Assembly (NCBI RefSeq): GCF_002979865.1
Contig: NZ_PCPZ01000001.1
Location: 124,001-188,000, forward strand
Source of the DNA: Arthrobacter sp. MYb214
GTDB taxonomy: Bacteria; Actinomycetota; Actinomycetes; Actinomycetales; Micrococcaceae
Direction: 5' to 3'
Length of the DNA: 64,000 nt
Positions 1-9,125 of the stretch are shown piece after piece (positions within the stretch are counted from its first letter, which is position 1; every line of letters begins with the position of its first letter). The notes below the pieces were generated by a model, which searched no databases, was not told the origin of the DNA, and saw nothing but the letters and a program-made list of their open reading frames with translations. Made by a program: the position numbers and the translations under genes.

Positions 1-145
1 ACTTCCAGCACCAAGCTCAGAGTGGCCTTAGGGCAACTAAGTTCGCCATCTATCCAGGTCCAGCGGGCCTGAGCGCAGAACCAGACAGATCATGCAACGC
101 GCACAAGCAGCAGAACCTCCGGCCTGCGGCCATGTCCCAGCCAAG
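1..145. other. Left window edge, unassigned
   Basis: No complete gene is visible here. Two plus-strand frames are open from the left edge, one closing with TGA at 70-72 and one with TAG at 201-203, so the 3' end of an upstream gene may be present. I cannot tell which frame, if either, is coding. An in-frame ATG at 92 could extend the next gene but would place 18 non-hydrophobic residues ahead of its signal peptide. Confidence 0.2.
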
Positions 146-844
146 ATGCGCATCGTTCCGATGCTGCTCTTGCTGGGAATCGCCCTGGTTTCCTGCACGG
201 TAGAACCCCAGACTTCGCCGCAAGCGGCCATGCCTGGGGAACCAGCCGAAACTACATTGGCGACTATCGATCAGCAGCTGCACGAATCAGCCTTGGCGGC
301 GCCCTCCACCAAGGCGGGCAAGGCCGCTGAAAAATCCGAGGATTCAGCTTCTCCTGCCGAGAAAGCAGAGAAGTCCACATGGAAAAAGGACAAGGATGCG
401 CAGAAAGTGGCGCCGGATGCCCAAGCGGCTGGCAAGCCGCCTGCCACAGCCAAGGCAGTGGACCTTGCTGAAGAAGTCCAGGCGGGCCCGCATGCGCAGA
501 TGCGGATCAAGCGCATCGAGCAAACCCAGTCCGAAGCAGAAGGCATCGGGCAAATCGCAGGGGCCGCGACACTGGTTGAAATCGAGTTATCCAACGACGG
601 AGTCACCACGCTGGACTTGGGCAAGACCCAAGTGCGCTTGTTCTACGGCGACGGCAGGGAACCGGCGGCCGTGCTCACCGACACACGCAGCACCGTACTT
701 CCTCCACAACTGGCGGCAGGCAAGCAGGCTACTGCCACCTATCTCTTCAGCGCCCAAACAGAATCAGCGTCTGACGTGACCCTAGAATTCGAAACCGGCG
801 CAACCAAGAAAATCCAACAGCTCGCAGGTGAGGTATCGCCATGA
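146..844 (+). CDS. Putative secreted lipoprotein, unknown function
   Basis: Predicted surface lipoprotein of about 232 residues. I prefer the ATG at 146 because it opens directly on a signal peptide: a hydrophobic core (MLLLLGIALVS, residues 6-16) ends at Cys17 in an LVSC lipobox. Residues 20-110 form a linker rich in Ala, Lys, Glu and Pro, as in cell-wall-spanning segments. The last ~110 residues alternate hydrophobic strands (LVEIELSNDG, VRLFYGDG, ATYLFSAQ), resembling a small Ig-like beta-sandwich of the DUF4352 kind; that resemblance is a guess. Its stop overlaps the next start in an ATGA (841-844), so it is probably translationally coupled to the large secreted protein and may help anchor it. 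No clear Shine-Dalgarno was found, so the exact start is uncertain. Confidence 0.7.
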   Translation: MRIVPMLLLLGIALVSCTVEPQTSPQAAMPGEPAETTLATIDQQLHESALAAPSTKAGKAAEKSEDSASPAEKAEKSTWKKDKDAQKVAPDAQAAGKPPATAKAVDLAEEVQAGPHAQMRIKRIEQTQSEAEGIGQIAGAATLVEIELSNDGVTTLDLGKTQVRLFYGDGREPAAVLTDTRSTVLPPQLAAGKQATATYLFSAQTESASDVTLEFETGATKKIQQLAGEVSP

Positions 845-3800
845 TCCGCAGATCCGCCCCGGCCATCGCCCGATGGGCCATGACCATGATTGCTGCAACC
901 GCGCTGATCGCGGCCGCCGCATTAGCCACGCCGCCGCAGGCACTTGCAGATAGTGTGCCCGCGGATCCGTCAGACCCGCTCACCCCTGCGACCGTCACCG
1001 CCGATGCCCTCCCGACCGTCCAGATCGATGGCGTGGTCTGGAGCCAAGTGGTCATTGGCAACACGGTATATGCAGGAGGAAGCTTCGCTACCGCGCGTCC
1101 TGCAGGTGCGGCGGCCGGGACGCAAACCGCAACACGCAAGAACATCCTCGCCTACGACATTCGAACCGGAGAACTGCTCAACAGCTTCACTCCGGAATTC
1201 AATGCCCAGGTACTCACTCTTGCTGCCTCGCCGGACGGCAGCCGGCTCTACGCTGGCGGCGACTTCACCACCTTGGACGGGCAAAGCGCTTCGCGCATTG
1301 CGGCACTGGACCCGGTGACCGGAGAGCGCATCGAGGAATTCGACCCGCAGCCTTCAAATTCCGTGCGCAGCATTGTCGCCACGAACACCACGGTGTACCT
1401 GGGCGGTTCGTTCTTCCGCATTGGCGAAGCCTGGCGCGAGCAAGCGGCTGCGTTGCGTGCCAGCGACGCGGCCCTCCTGTCGTTCAGGCCAGTGGTCGGT
1501 GGAGGGCACGTCGAGTCCATGTCGCTGTCGCCCGATGGGACAAAGCTGGCCTTGGGCGGCAAATTCACGCAGGTGAACTCGACCAGCGACTTCGCCAACG
1601 GCCTGGCCGTCGTGAGCACCGAGACCAGCGGGAAGTACCCATATCCGGCAGCCTCGCATGTCCGCAACGGCGGGGAGACTGGTTCCATCACTTCCATTGC
1701 CACGGATCAGGACACTTTCTACGCCAGCGGCTACACATTCGGGCGAGAGACCACCCTGGAAGGCGTGGTGGCCATCAAATGGGCAGACCTCGAAACACGC
1801 TGGGTGGAGGACTGCCACGGGGATACCTACTCCGTGCACGCCACCGGAGACCTGCTCTACCTTGCCGGCCATCCGCACTATTGCGGAAACATCGGCGGAT
1901 TCGCCCAGGAACCCAACTGGCAGTACAACCGCGCCATGGCCTTCAGCAAGGAAACAGCAGGGACAATTGACCGTGAAATCCACGGATATACCAATTTCGA
2001 AGGACTGCCGCATCCGCGGCTGCAGACCTGGTTCCCGGCGTTGAGCACCGGCACCTATACCGGGCAGAGCCAAGGACCATGGAGTGTCACAGGCAATGAC
2101 GAATACATTGTCTATGGTGGTGAATTCCAGCGGGTGAACTACAAGAACCAGCAGGGACTGGTCCGCTTCGCTATCCGCAGCCTGGCCCCCAATGACAGGG
2201 GACCGCTGCCAAGCGGCGAGGACTTCGTTCCGACCCTGAGCTCCACCACTGCAGGCGAAGTGCGCATCCGCTGGCAGGCAGCCTCGGACATGGACAACGA
2301 GACCCTGGCCTACAAGGTGATCCGTGACGGGGCGAATAACGCGCCCATCCACACGGTCCAAGCCGACTCGACCTTCTGGATGCGCCAAGGCATGTCCTTC
2401 GTGGACAAGGACGTGGAGCCGGGAAGCACGCACAGCTACCGGATCTTCGCCGTGGACCCGACGGGGCGGGAGGCACGCAGCACCACCGAAAGCATCACGG
2501 TGGCGCAGGACACCGTTGCCTCCACCGCATACGAAAAGGTCATCAAAGCTGACAAGCCCAAGGCCTACTGGCCATTCGGAGCAGCTGACAACTCCACTGC
2601 CCTTGACGCCACCGGAAGCGAAGACCTGCAGCTCGCAGGAAATGCAGGAGTCGATTCCTCATCAGCTATTGCCGGGGGAAATGGCCGCAGCCTATCCCTG
2701 GGCGGCAGCGGGGCGCAGGACATGGTTCGCTGGCAGCGTCCGCAGGAGTTCACGACCGAACTGTGGTTCAAAGCTTCGCCCCTGCAGCGTGGCCGGCTCA
2801 TCGGCTATGGCAATGGACAGAATGCGGACTCGACCGACCATGACCGGTTGACCTATGTGAATTCCCTGGGACGGTTGTCCTTCGGCGTGACCGAACGCGG
2901 CGCTCGCCGGGTGATCAGCTCGTCCGGGATCTACAACGACAACAGGTGGCATCATGTGGTCTCAAGCCTGGGAGAAGATGGCATGCGCCTGTACGTGGAC
3001 GGGCAGCAAGTAGCCTCGCGTGCAAGCACCAAATCCGCATTGGAACTCGACGGCTTCTGGCGAGTGGGCAATGACCGTGTCAGCGGATGGAGCTCGGCGC
3101 CAACTGGCGGTTTCGCCGGACGGGTCGATGAAGTCGCGGTCTACGGCAAGCAGCTGAGCCCGGCCGCGGTGGCGAACCACTACCAGGCTGGAATCGGACG
3201 ACCTGCCAATGCCAGTCCGACGGCTGAATTCACCCATGAGATCCAGGGCCAGCAGCTCACCGTGGATGCATCGGAGTCCACGGATCCCGACGGCACCATC
3301 GCCAGCTATGGATGGGATTTCGGAGATGGAAACAGCGCCGAAGGCATCACCGCCGGGCATAGCTACGCAGAACCCGGGACCTATCAGGTGAAGCTGACGG
3401 TCACCGATGATGCCAACGGGACGGATACGGCCACGAAGCAGGTCACCATCCTGCCGCCGCCCGAACCCAACCAGCCTCCGGAAGCGGCCTTCGAAATTAC
3501 TGAAGTGGACGGGCTGAAGGTTACCGTTGATGCCTCGCAGAGTTCTGATCCCGATAATGATGAGCTCAGCTACCGCTGGTCCTTCGGCAACGGCAGCGAC
3601 TGGGTGGAGGGCGCAGCCATTGAATTGTTCAGCTACAGCGAACCAGATGAGTACACGATAACCCTGGAAGCCAGTGATCCGGACGGCTTGGTGGATAGCC
3701 ACACCGAAACGGTGAAGGTCTCGCTACCGCCAAGGCCGGTGGCAGTTGACGCCTTTAGCCGCAATGTCACCGGCAATTGGGGCGCTGCCGATACCGGTGG

Positions 3801-4368
3801 CACGTGGACGCGGACCGGATCCGCGGCGACAGCCAACGTCGCTGGGGGAGTCGGCCAGCTTCTGGGCCTGAATCCCGGTTCAGGGCCGGCGATCTACCTG
3901 CCGGTGGTCGACAGCACCACCACGGAAGCTGCTGTCCAGGTGCAGCTGGATAAGCAGCCGACCGGCAATGGAACCTATGTGTCCTTCTCGTCGAGGTATC
4001 TGGGCAATGCGAACCAGTATTACCTCAAAAGCCAGTTCACTTCCTCGGGCGGCATCCAGATCCAGCTGATTCGTGCCGTGGGCGGTGCGGAGAGTGTTCT
4101 GGCCACGCAGTACCAGTCCTCCTTCGGCTACCAGGCTGGCGAGGCGGTCCACTTGAAGCTGTCGGTGACAGGAACCAACCCGACGCAGCTGGCGGCAAAG
4201 ATCTGGGCTGCCGCAGACAGCGAGCCAGCCGACTGGCAGCTCAACGCCAGCGACTCGACCAGCGAGCTGCAAGTTCCAGGAGGCATAGGCCTGCGCCTGT
4301 ATCTCTCCGGCTCGACATCCAATGCACCGGTGACCGCGTCCTTCGACAACCTGTCCGTGATCGGTTAG
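841..4368 (+). CDS. Secreted beta-propeller / FnIII / LamG / PKD multidomain protein
   Basis: Large exported protein of 1175 residues. Residues 1-36 are a Sec-type signal peptide with an Ala-rich core. Residues ~50-460 carry repeats with the pattern [YL]GGxF (AGGSFATA, AGGDFTTLDG, LGGSFFRIG, LGGKFTQV, YGGEFQRVN), typical of delta-60/beta-propeller folds. A fibronectin type III-like stretch follows (~465-560), then a LamG/concanavalin-like module (~565-785, with WHHVV and LYVDGQ), two PKD domains (~790-875 and ~876-965, with YGWDFGDG and YRWSFGNGS) and a C-terminal beta-rich domain. Such architectures usually bind polysaccharide or act as surface adhesins; no catalytic domain is evident. There is no LPXTG motif or terminal membrane segment, so it is probably released or held by partners such as the coupled upstream lipoprotein. 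Confidence 0.85.
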   Translation: MIRRSAPAIARWAMTMIAATALIAAAALATPPQALADSVPADPSDPLTPATVTADALPTVQIDGVVWSQVVIGNTVYAGGSFATARPAGAAAGTQTATRKNILAYDIRTGELLNSFTPEFNAQVLTLAASPDGSRLYAGGDFTTLDGQSASRIAALDPVTGERIEEFDPQPSNSVRSIVATNTTVYLGGSFFRIGEAWREQAAALRASDAALLSFRPVVGGGHVESMSLSPDGTKLALGGKFTQVNSTSDFANGLAVVSTETSGKYPYPAASHVRNGGETGSITSIATDQDTFYASGYTFGRETTLEGVVAIKWADLETRWVEDCHGDTYSVHATGDLLYLAGHPHYCGNIGGFAQEPNWQYNRAMAFSKETAGTIDREIHGYTNFEGLPHPRLQTWFPALSTGTYTGQSQGPWSVTGNDEYIVYGGEFQRVNYKNQQGLVRFAIRSLAPNDRGPLPSGEDFVPTLSSTTAGEVRIRWQAASDMDNETLAYKVIRDGANNAPIHTVQADSTFWMRQGMSFVDKDVEPGSTHSYRIFAVDPTGREARSTTESITVAQDTVASTAYEKVIKADKPKAYWPFGAADNSTALDATGSEDLQLAGNAGVDSSSAIAGGNGRSLSLGGSGAQDMVRWQRPQEFTTELWFKASPLQRGRLIGYGNGQNADSTDHDRLTYVNSLGRLSFGVTERGARRVISSSGIYNDNRWHHVVSSLGEDGMRLYVDGQQVASRASTKSALELDGFWRVGNDRVSGWSSAPTGGFAGRVDEVAVYGKQLSPAAVANHYQAGIGRPANASPTAEFTHEIQGQQLTVDASESTDPDGTIASYGWDFGDGNSAEGITAGHSYAEPGTYQVKLTVTDDANGTDTATKQVTILPPPEPNQPPEAAFEITEVDGLKVTVDASQSSDPDNDELSYRWSFGNGSDWVEGAAIELFSYSEPDEYTITLEASDPDGLVDSHTETVKVSLPPRPVAVDAFSRNVTGNWGAADTGGTWTRTGSAATANVAGGVGQLLGLNPGSGPAIYLPVVDSTTTEAAVQVQLDKQPTGNGTYVSFSSRYLGNANQYYLKSQFTSSGGIQIQLIRAVGGAESVLATQYQSSFGYQAGEAVHLKLSVTGTNPTQLAAKIWAAADSEPADWQLNASDSTSELQVPGGIGLRLYLSGSTSNAPVTASFDNLSVIG

Positions 4369-4438
4369 CTAGGATCCGCACAATGCCAGACCCGCCAGAG
4401 CCCAGGCTTTGGCGGGCCTGGGCTGCCGAGGGGGCATC

Positions 4439-5884
4439 ATGGAAACCGGAACTGCAGGGCCGCTCGCGGTCAGCCGCCGCACGTTCCTGGGCTTGGCTGC
4501 CGGCGCATTGCTGCTGGCCGGGTGCTCAGGGGAATTAGTGGCAAAGCGCGCCTCGCCCAAGGCGGTCAGCGCGGCAGACCTGCTCGGGCAAGATCTTTTC
4601 TACATTGCCCACCGCGGGTCGGGGGATAACTGGACCGAGCATACGCTGCATGCCTACCGGCAAGCCCTGGCCCATGGCGCCCAAGCCATCGAGATCTCGG
4701 TCCACCGGAGCAAGGACGGCCATTTCATTTGCCACCATGACGCCAGCCTGGAGCGCCTGTGCGGAGTCCCGCGGCTGATCAGCGAAACCGCGTGGGACGA
4801 GCTCCAAGCACTGCGCAACGATGCTCGCCAATGGCTTGGACCGAATGCTGCGTTGGAGCCCTTGGCACGCCTGGAAACCGTTCTGGAAGCACTGGCGGAC
4901 CAGGCCGTCCTCTTTATCGAGGACAAGAGCGGACAGCATGCCGCCGAGCTGATCGAGATGATTGCTGCTTCCCCGGTTCCTATCGAATCGACGGTGTGGA
5001 AGCAGCCGGCAACCGGCACCGGAGCCGAATTGGCATCGGCCGCCGGGATGAAGACCTGGGGCTACTTCGCCCCGGAGAATTTTGGCGGCATTGAACAGCT
5101 TGCTGGGGGTTTCGATGCACTAGGCATCCACGATTCGGCTGATCTGGGCACCATTGAACGCGCAGTGGCCACGGGGCTTCCTGTGATCTGCTGGGAAGTG
5201 CACCGCAGAAGCCAGAGGGACTGGCTGGCACGGCAGGGCGTGCGGGGAATGATGTGCTCGAACTTGCCCTACGTAACTTCTTCACCGCAAGCCGTGCCTA
5301 CGGTTGCAGACGGCTTTACCAGCGGCCTGCGGGCCGCGGGTGATCTGCCCGATGCGATCACCTGGAAAGCGCAGCCACAGATCTCTGCCGCAGAGGGCAT
5401 TCTCACGCTTGGCGACTCCCGCAAGGCATCCTATGCCCTGGGATCTATGGCCTTGGCTGGGGCCGGCAATTGGCGTTTGAAGGCCCAGATCCGCTGGCCG
5501 CAGCGGGGAAGCGGGAACCAGATTGCCGGGCTGGCCTTCGGACTGCCAACGGATGAGCCCTACCGGGCATTCGAGGAATCGCAGGCAGACGGATTCCACC
5601 TCCAGCTCGAAAGCCACGGCGAAGTATCGCTCTGGCGAGCAGGCGGGAAAACTCCGCACAAGCTGGGAAGGGCAATGTGGAATGCGCCTTCTGGAGGTGA
5701 ATGGGCGCAGATCGAGCTGGTGATGGCGGATGGACGGATCCTGGCCGAATGCGGTGGCGAGGCATTGGCAGCGGAACTGGGCGAATCTGTTGCGCCAGGC
5801 TACCTGAACCTGCTGAACCTGATTCCGGCCGGGTATGGGGTGGACTTCCGAAAGGTGTCGCTGGAGCTGGAAGCGTCGGCGTAA
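4439..5884 (+). CDS. Tat-exported lipoprotein of the glycerophosphodiester phosphodiesterase family
   Basis: The ATG at 4439 follows a purine-rich GAGGGGG and is preferred to the in-frame ATG at 4409. The N-terminus has a twin-arginine motif (SRRTFLGLA) and a lipobox ending LLLAGC, so the protein should fold in the cytoplasm, cross by Tat and be lipidated. Residues ~50-290 are GDPD-like: IAHRGSGDNW near the start and later HHDASLERL. Members hydrolyse glycerophosphodiesters or teichoic-acid-like polymers. The usual metal-binding ExD pair reads EIS here (AIEISVHRSKDG), so one ligand Asp is replaced by Ser and activity is uncertain. The last ~190 residues form a beta-rich domain, perhaps carbohydrate-binding. 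The gene converges on the glycosyltransferase that follows. Confidence 0.8.
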   Translation: METGTAGPLAVSRRTFLGLAAGALLLAGCSGELVAKRASPKAVSAADLLGQDLFYIAHRGSGDNWTEHTLHAYRQALAHGAQAIEISVHRSKDGHFICHHDASLERLCGVPRLISETAWDELQALRNDARQWLGPNAALEPLARLETVLEALADQAVLFIEDKSGQHAAELIEMIAASPVPIESTVWKQPATGTGAELASAAGMKTWGYFAPENFGGIEQLAGGFDALGIHDSADLGTIERAVATGLPVICWEVHRRSQRDWLARQGVRGMMCSNLPYVTSSPQAVPTVADGFTSGLRAAGDLPDAITWKAQPQISAAEGILTLGDSRKASYALGSMALAGAGNWRLKAQIRWPQRGSGNQIAGLAFGLPTDEPYRAFEESQADGFHLQLESHGEVSLWRAGGKTPHKLGRAMWNAPSGGEWAQIELVMADGRILAECGGEALAAELGESVAPGYLNLLNLIPAGYGVDFRKVSLELEASA

Positions 5885-5909
5885 CCGGGCCAGAGCATGG
5901 AGCTGGAGA

Positions 5910-7067
5910 CTATCCGGAGGCAAGAAGCGATTTCAAGGCGGAATCCATGCGCTGTCCGAAGAGCTCGGGGTCGTGGAATTCTCGCGCCTTCACCGCCGAC
6001 TGCTGCGCCGAAACTCTGAACTGCTCCCACCCGCTGCGGATCATCTCGATGGCCGCCGCCAGCTGTTGGGGATTTCCTGGTTCAACGAGTACCGCGCTGG
6101 AATACGGTTCCACGGCTTCCTGCAAGCCGCCGATGCGCGAGGCAATGACCGGACGTTCGGCGAGTATGGCTTCCACCGCGGTGTTCCCGAAGGATTCTTC
6201 GAGCTGCGCGGGGACCACAGCGATGTCCGCGGATTCATAATGGGGCCAAACATCGGATTGGAATCCCAAGAACTCTACAAGTTCGGGTCGCGGCAGAGCC
6301 TTGACGCGATCTTGGAGCGCCTGTTCGAAGGATTCGTAGCCTTCGAATACGGCCCCGACCAGGCTCAACGACACGTCCACGCCTTGCTGTTGCAGGATCG
6401 TGACGGCATCGAGCAGCACCAGCAATCCTTTTCGCTCAGAGAGCCGTCCAACGTAGAGCAATCGCAAGGGGCCGTTAAGTTTCTGCCGGGCCGGCGCTGG
6501 ATGCGGGGGTCCTGCGATGCCGTTGTAGATGACTTGGCTGTTCTTCTGCGCCCAAGGCACGTGCTGGAGGTACGCGGCATTGGTGAAGCGGCTGTTGGCG
6601 ATGATCCTGTGAGCGAAGGTCCCGGGCAGGGACAAGCCCAAGCGCATCGGTTTGGGGGAATGGGATTCGGACTCGTGCACGTGCAGGGCAACCTTGTGCC
6701 CCGACAGGCGGGCATAGGCGACCCATAAGGGGATGATGGTGGTGTTCACCAGGACAGCGGATGGCTTGGTGCTCTTGAGCAATGCATGCATTTGGCGCAC
6801 GCCTTGGAAAGTGTCTTTGGCAAACCCCACGGCCCCGCGCGGGGTGAAGATTGACTTGCGCAGCACCGGCGTATTGCAGACCACTACCTTGGCGCCCTGC
6901 TCACGCAAGGCCGACGCCAGCAGACCCTCGGCAGGAAGTCCGACGGTGACCCTCCAACTTCCCCGCAACAAGCCTTTGACGTCCTCCAGCAGCATTCTGT
7001 CGGATCCATACATTTCGGAACCTGGATGCGCTACCACGATCGTTCGGTTCGATGCCTTTGCCCCCAT
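5910..7067 (-). CDS. Glycosyltransferase family 4
   Basis: Cytoplasmic GT-B fold glycosyltransferase of 385 residues. The N-terminal domain opens with a strand (RTIVVAHPG) and the loop YGSDRML that usually contacts the acceptor. The C-terminal nucleotide-sugar domain has LLYVGRLSERKG and the GT4 signature E-x7-E in EESFGNTAVEA, followed by PVIASRIGGLQE. The ATG is preceded by GGGAAG at Shine-Dalgarno distance. It converges on the GDPD gene 25 bases away, which leaves little room for a terminator. The substrate is unknown. The setting next to secreted wall-associated proteins suggests a surface polymer or glycolipid. Confidence 0.85.
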   Translation of the reverse strand: MGAKASNRTIVVAHPGSEMYGSDRMLLEDVKGLLRGSWRVTVGLPAEGLLASALREQGAKVVVCNTPVLRKSIFTPRGAVGFAKDTFQGVRQMHALLKSTKPSAVLVNTTIIPLWVAYARLSGHKVALHVHESESHSPKPMRLGLSLPGTFAHRIIANSRFTNAAYLQHVPWAQKNSQVIYNGIAGPPHPAPARQKLNGPLRLLYVGRLSERKGLLVLLDAVTILQQQGVDVSLSLVGAVFEGYESFEQALQDRVKALPRPELVEFLGFQSDVWPHYESADIAVVPAQLEESFGNTAVEAILAERPVIASRIGGLQEAVEPYSSAVLVEPGNPQQLAAAIEMIRSGWEQFRVSAQQSAVKAREFHDPELFGQRMDSALKSLLASG

Positions 7068-7430
7068 GAAATGATCTTCCCATTTGAAACTGATATCCGA
7101 TAGGAGCAGTCAGTCGCAGATCTTGTATCCAAGTAAAAGTAGGGGGACCGCAAAAAATACCCGCCAGCGATGCGGCGAAGTCGATGTGGATCCGGAAACA
7201 CAGGGATGAGAGAGATGGCATCCTGAGTGGAAACGTAATGTTTCGCACCGGCATTCGATACATCCTATCCAATAAGTGAAAGTTTTCACAAAGTCGGTTC
7301 TTCCCTGCGTAACATGCATGAATTCGAGGGAAAACGGGGGATGCATAGCGCTACTCTGGAAATGTAGGCAGTGGAAAACAGCTGCCTCCATGCAAGCATC
7401 AGCCCAAGAAATCGCAAAGGTGCCACACCC
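7068..7430. other. Divergent intergenic region upstream of serA
   Basis: About 360 bases between the divergent glycosyltransferase and serA starts. It must hold promoters for both genes, but no -10/-35 pair stands out. A long minus-strand open frame crosses the region and runs into serA; it has no recognisable domain and I treat it as a shadow. I see no riboswitch or convincing leader peptide. Confidence 0.4.
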
Positions 7431-9026
7431 GTGTCTGACAACAAGCCAATCGTACTTCTGGCCGAACAACTCTCCCCAGCAACCGTTGCTGCTCTCGGCC
7501 CCGACTTTGAAATTCGTCAGACCGACGGAGCTGACCGCTCCCAGCTGCTCGAAGCCATTGCCGAGGTAGATGCAATCCTCGTTCGCTCCGCAACCCAGGT
7601 GGATGCCGAAGCTATCGCCGCAGCAAAGAACCTGAAGGTTATCGCCCGTGCCGGCGTGGGCCTGGATAACGTAGACATCAAGGCCGCCACCCAGGCTGGC
7701 GTCATGGTGGTCAACGCTCCAACCTCCAACATCATCTCCGCGGCTGAATTGACCGTGGGCCACATCGTGTCCCTGGCACGCCGCATTCCTGCTGCCAACG
7801 CATCGCTGAAGAACGGCGAATGGAAGCGCAGCGCCTACACCGGCGTTGAACTCTTCGAGAAGAAAGCCGGCATTATCGGACTGGGCCGCATCGGTGCACT
7901 GGTTGCTGCCCGCCTGCAGGGCTTCGGCATGGAGATCGTTGCCTACGACCCATATGTCACTCCTGCCCGTGCAGCACAGCTGGGTGTCACCCTGCTGACC
8001 TTGGACGAGCTGTTGGCTGATGCCGACTTCATCACTATCCACATGCCAAAGACTCCGGAAACCCTGGGCATGCTGGGCAAGGATGCCTTCACCAAGATGA
8101 AGAAGTCCGCATACGTGGTCAACGTGGCCCGTGGCGGTCTGGTGGATCAAGACGCGCTTTACGAAGCATTGAAGAATGAAGAGATCGCAGGCGCTGGCAT
8201 TGACGTGTTCGTCAAGGAGCCAAGCACCGATCTTCCATTCTTCGAATTCGAGAACGTCACCGTCACCCCGCACCTTGGCGCTTCAACTGATGAAGCTCAG
8301 GAAAAGGCTGGCGTCTCGGTTGCCAAGTCGGTTCGCCTGGCACTGGCCGGCGAATTGGTCCCGGATGCTGTGAACGTTGCCGGCGGCGTCATCGATGAGA
8401 ACGTGCGCCCTGGCATCCCGCTGATTGAGAAGCTGGGCCGTATCTTCAACGCATTGACTTCCGGCTCGCTGACCAGCATTGACGTTGAAGTTGCCGGCGA
8501 GATCGCTTCACTGGATGTCAAGGCCCTGGAGCTCTCGGCACTCAAGGGCGTCTTCATGGACGTAGTTTCGGATCAGGTCTCCTACGTGAACGCGCCGGTC
8601 TTGGCTGAGCAGCGTGGTGTTGCTACCCGTCTGATCACCACCCCCGATTCGCCTGAGTACCGCAACCAGCTGACCATCAAGGGGTCCACCAATGAGGGCA
8701 CCCAGCTTGCTGTGGCGGGCACCTTGACCGGGCCTAAGCAGATCGAGAAGCTCGTAGGCATCAACGGCCACGAAATCGAAATCCCTATTTCGGATCACAT
8801 GATTGTCGTTCGCTACGCGGATCGTCCAGGCGTCGTTGGTTCGCTGGGCAACGTGCTGGGGGAGCAGGGCGTCAACATTGCCGGTATGCAGGTATCGCGC
8901 GATGAAAAGAAGGCGGAGGCCTTGGCTGTCATCAACATTGATTCCGCACTGCCGCAGGGCGTTCTGGATGTTGTGGGTGCGGCGATTGGTGCGAGCGTGG
9001 CGCGAGAGATCAATCTAGCTGGGTAA
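7431..9026 (+). CDS. serA: D-3-phosphoglycerate dehydrogenase
   Basis: Oxidises 3-phosphoglycerate to 3-phosphohydroxypyruvate with NAD+, the first step of serine synthesis. The GTG at 7431 (VSDNKPIVLLAEQL) gives 531 residues, the usual length of the long actinobacterial form, and has AAAGG just upstream; the ATG at 7371 would add 20 residues without family support. The substrate domain is followed by a Rossmann NAD domain with GLGRIGALVAARL. Catalytic residues lie in NVARGGLVD (Arg), GIDVFVKEP (Glu region) and PHLGASTDEA (His). The C-terminus carries the intervening domain and an ACT domain (~residues 455-531), consistent with serine feedback control. In related Actinobacteria serA is followed closely by leuB; here about 30 kb separates them. 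Confidence 0.97.
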   Translation: MSDNKPIVLLAEQLSPATVAALGPDFEIRQTDGADRSQLLEAIAEVDAILVRSATQVDAEAIAAAKNLKVIARAGVGLDNVDIKAATQAGVMVVNAPTSNIISAAELTVGHIVSLARRIPAANASLKNGEWKRSAYTGVELFEKKAGIIGLGRIGALVAARLQGFGMEIVAYDPYVTPARAAQLGVTLLTLDELLADADFITIHMPKTPETLGMLGKDAFTKMKKSAYVVNVARGGLVDQDALYEALKNEEIAGAGIDVFVKEPSTDLPFFEFENVTVTPHLGASTDEAQEKAGVSVAKSVRLALAGELVPDAVNVAGGVIDENVRPGIPLIEKLGRIFNALTSGSLTSIDVEVAGEIASLDVKALELSALKGVFMDVVSDQVSYVNAPVLAEQRGVATRLITTPDSPEYRNQLTIKGSTNEGTQLAVAGTLTGPKQIEKLVGINGHEIEIPISDHMIVVRYADRPGVVGSLGNVLGEQGVNIAGMQVSRDEKKAEALAVINIDSALPQGVLDVVGAAIGASVAREINLAG

Positions 9027-9084
9027 GACATTCGTAGCTCGACTAAATACGAGTTCCATTAACTCGTAATTCGTAGAAAGTTCC

Positions 9085-9125
9085 AAGAAGGGTATGGCAC
9101 AGGCTGGATGTGCCATATCCTTCTT
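9085..9125 (+). terminator. Strong hairpin terminator after serA
   Basis: A 17-bp stem (9085-9101 with 9109-9125) has one G-U pair and a 7-base loop, and begins about 60 bases after the serA stop. Both arms end in A-rich/T-rich sequence (AAGAAGG and CCTTCTT), so it could stop transcription from either side. Confidence 0.85.

Noticed and set aside
1354-2433. 359-codon minus-strand frame inside the PKD/LamG protein
   Set aside because: Antisense to a well-supported secreted protein and without recognisable motifs.
4391-4424. Two mutually exclusive GC-rich hairpins before the GDPD-family gene (CCCGCC/GGCGGG and AGCCCAGG/CCTGGGCT) as a regulatory switch
   Set aside because: Such overlaps are common in short GC-rich spacers; no leader peptide or ligand motif supports a switch, and a simple terminator of the preceding gene is enough.
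5835-6728. 297-codon plus-strand frame over the GT4 gene
   Set aside because: The minus strand carries a clear GT4 enzyme with its signature E-x7-E; the plus frame is Gly/Arg/Gln-rich filler.
7068-7430. Riboswitch or serine leader upstream of serA
   Set aside because: Only a weak GGCAG/CTGCC pairing and a short GGATG/CATCC hairpin are visible; no known aptamer pattern.
7110-8273. 387-codon minus-strand open frame over serA and its upstream region
   Set aside because: Lies mostly antisense to a clear serA, encodes a Cys/His/Gly-rich sequence with no domain, and is typical of shadow frames in high-GC coding DNA.
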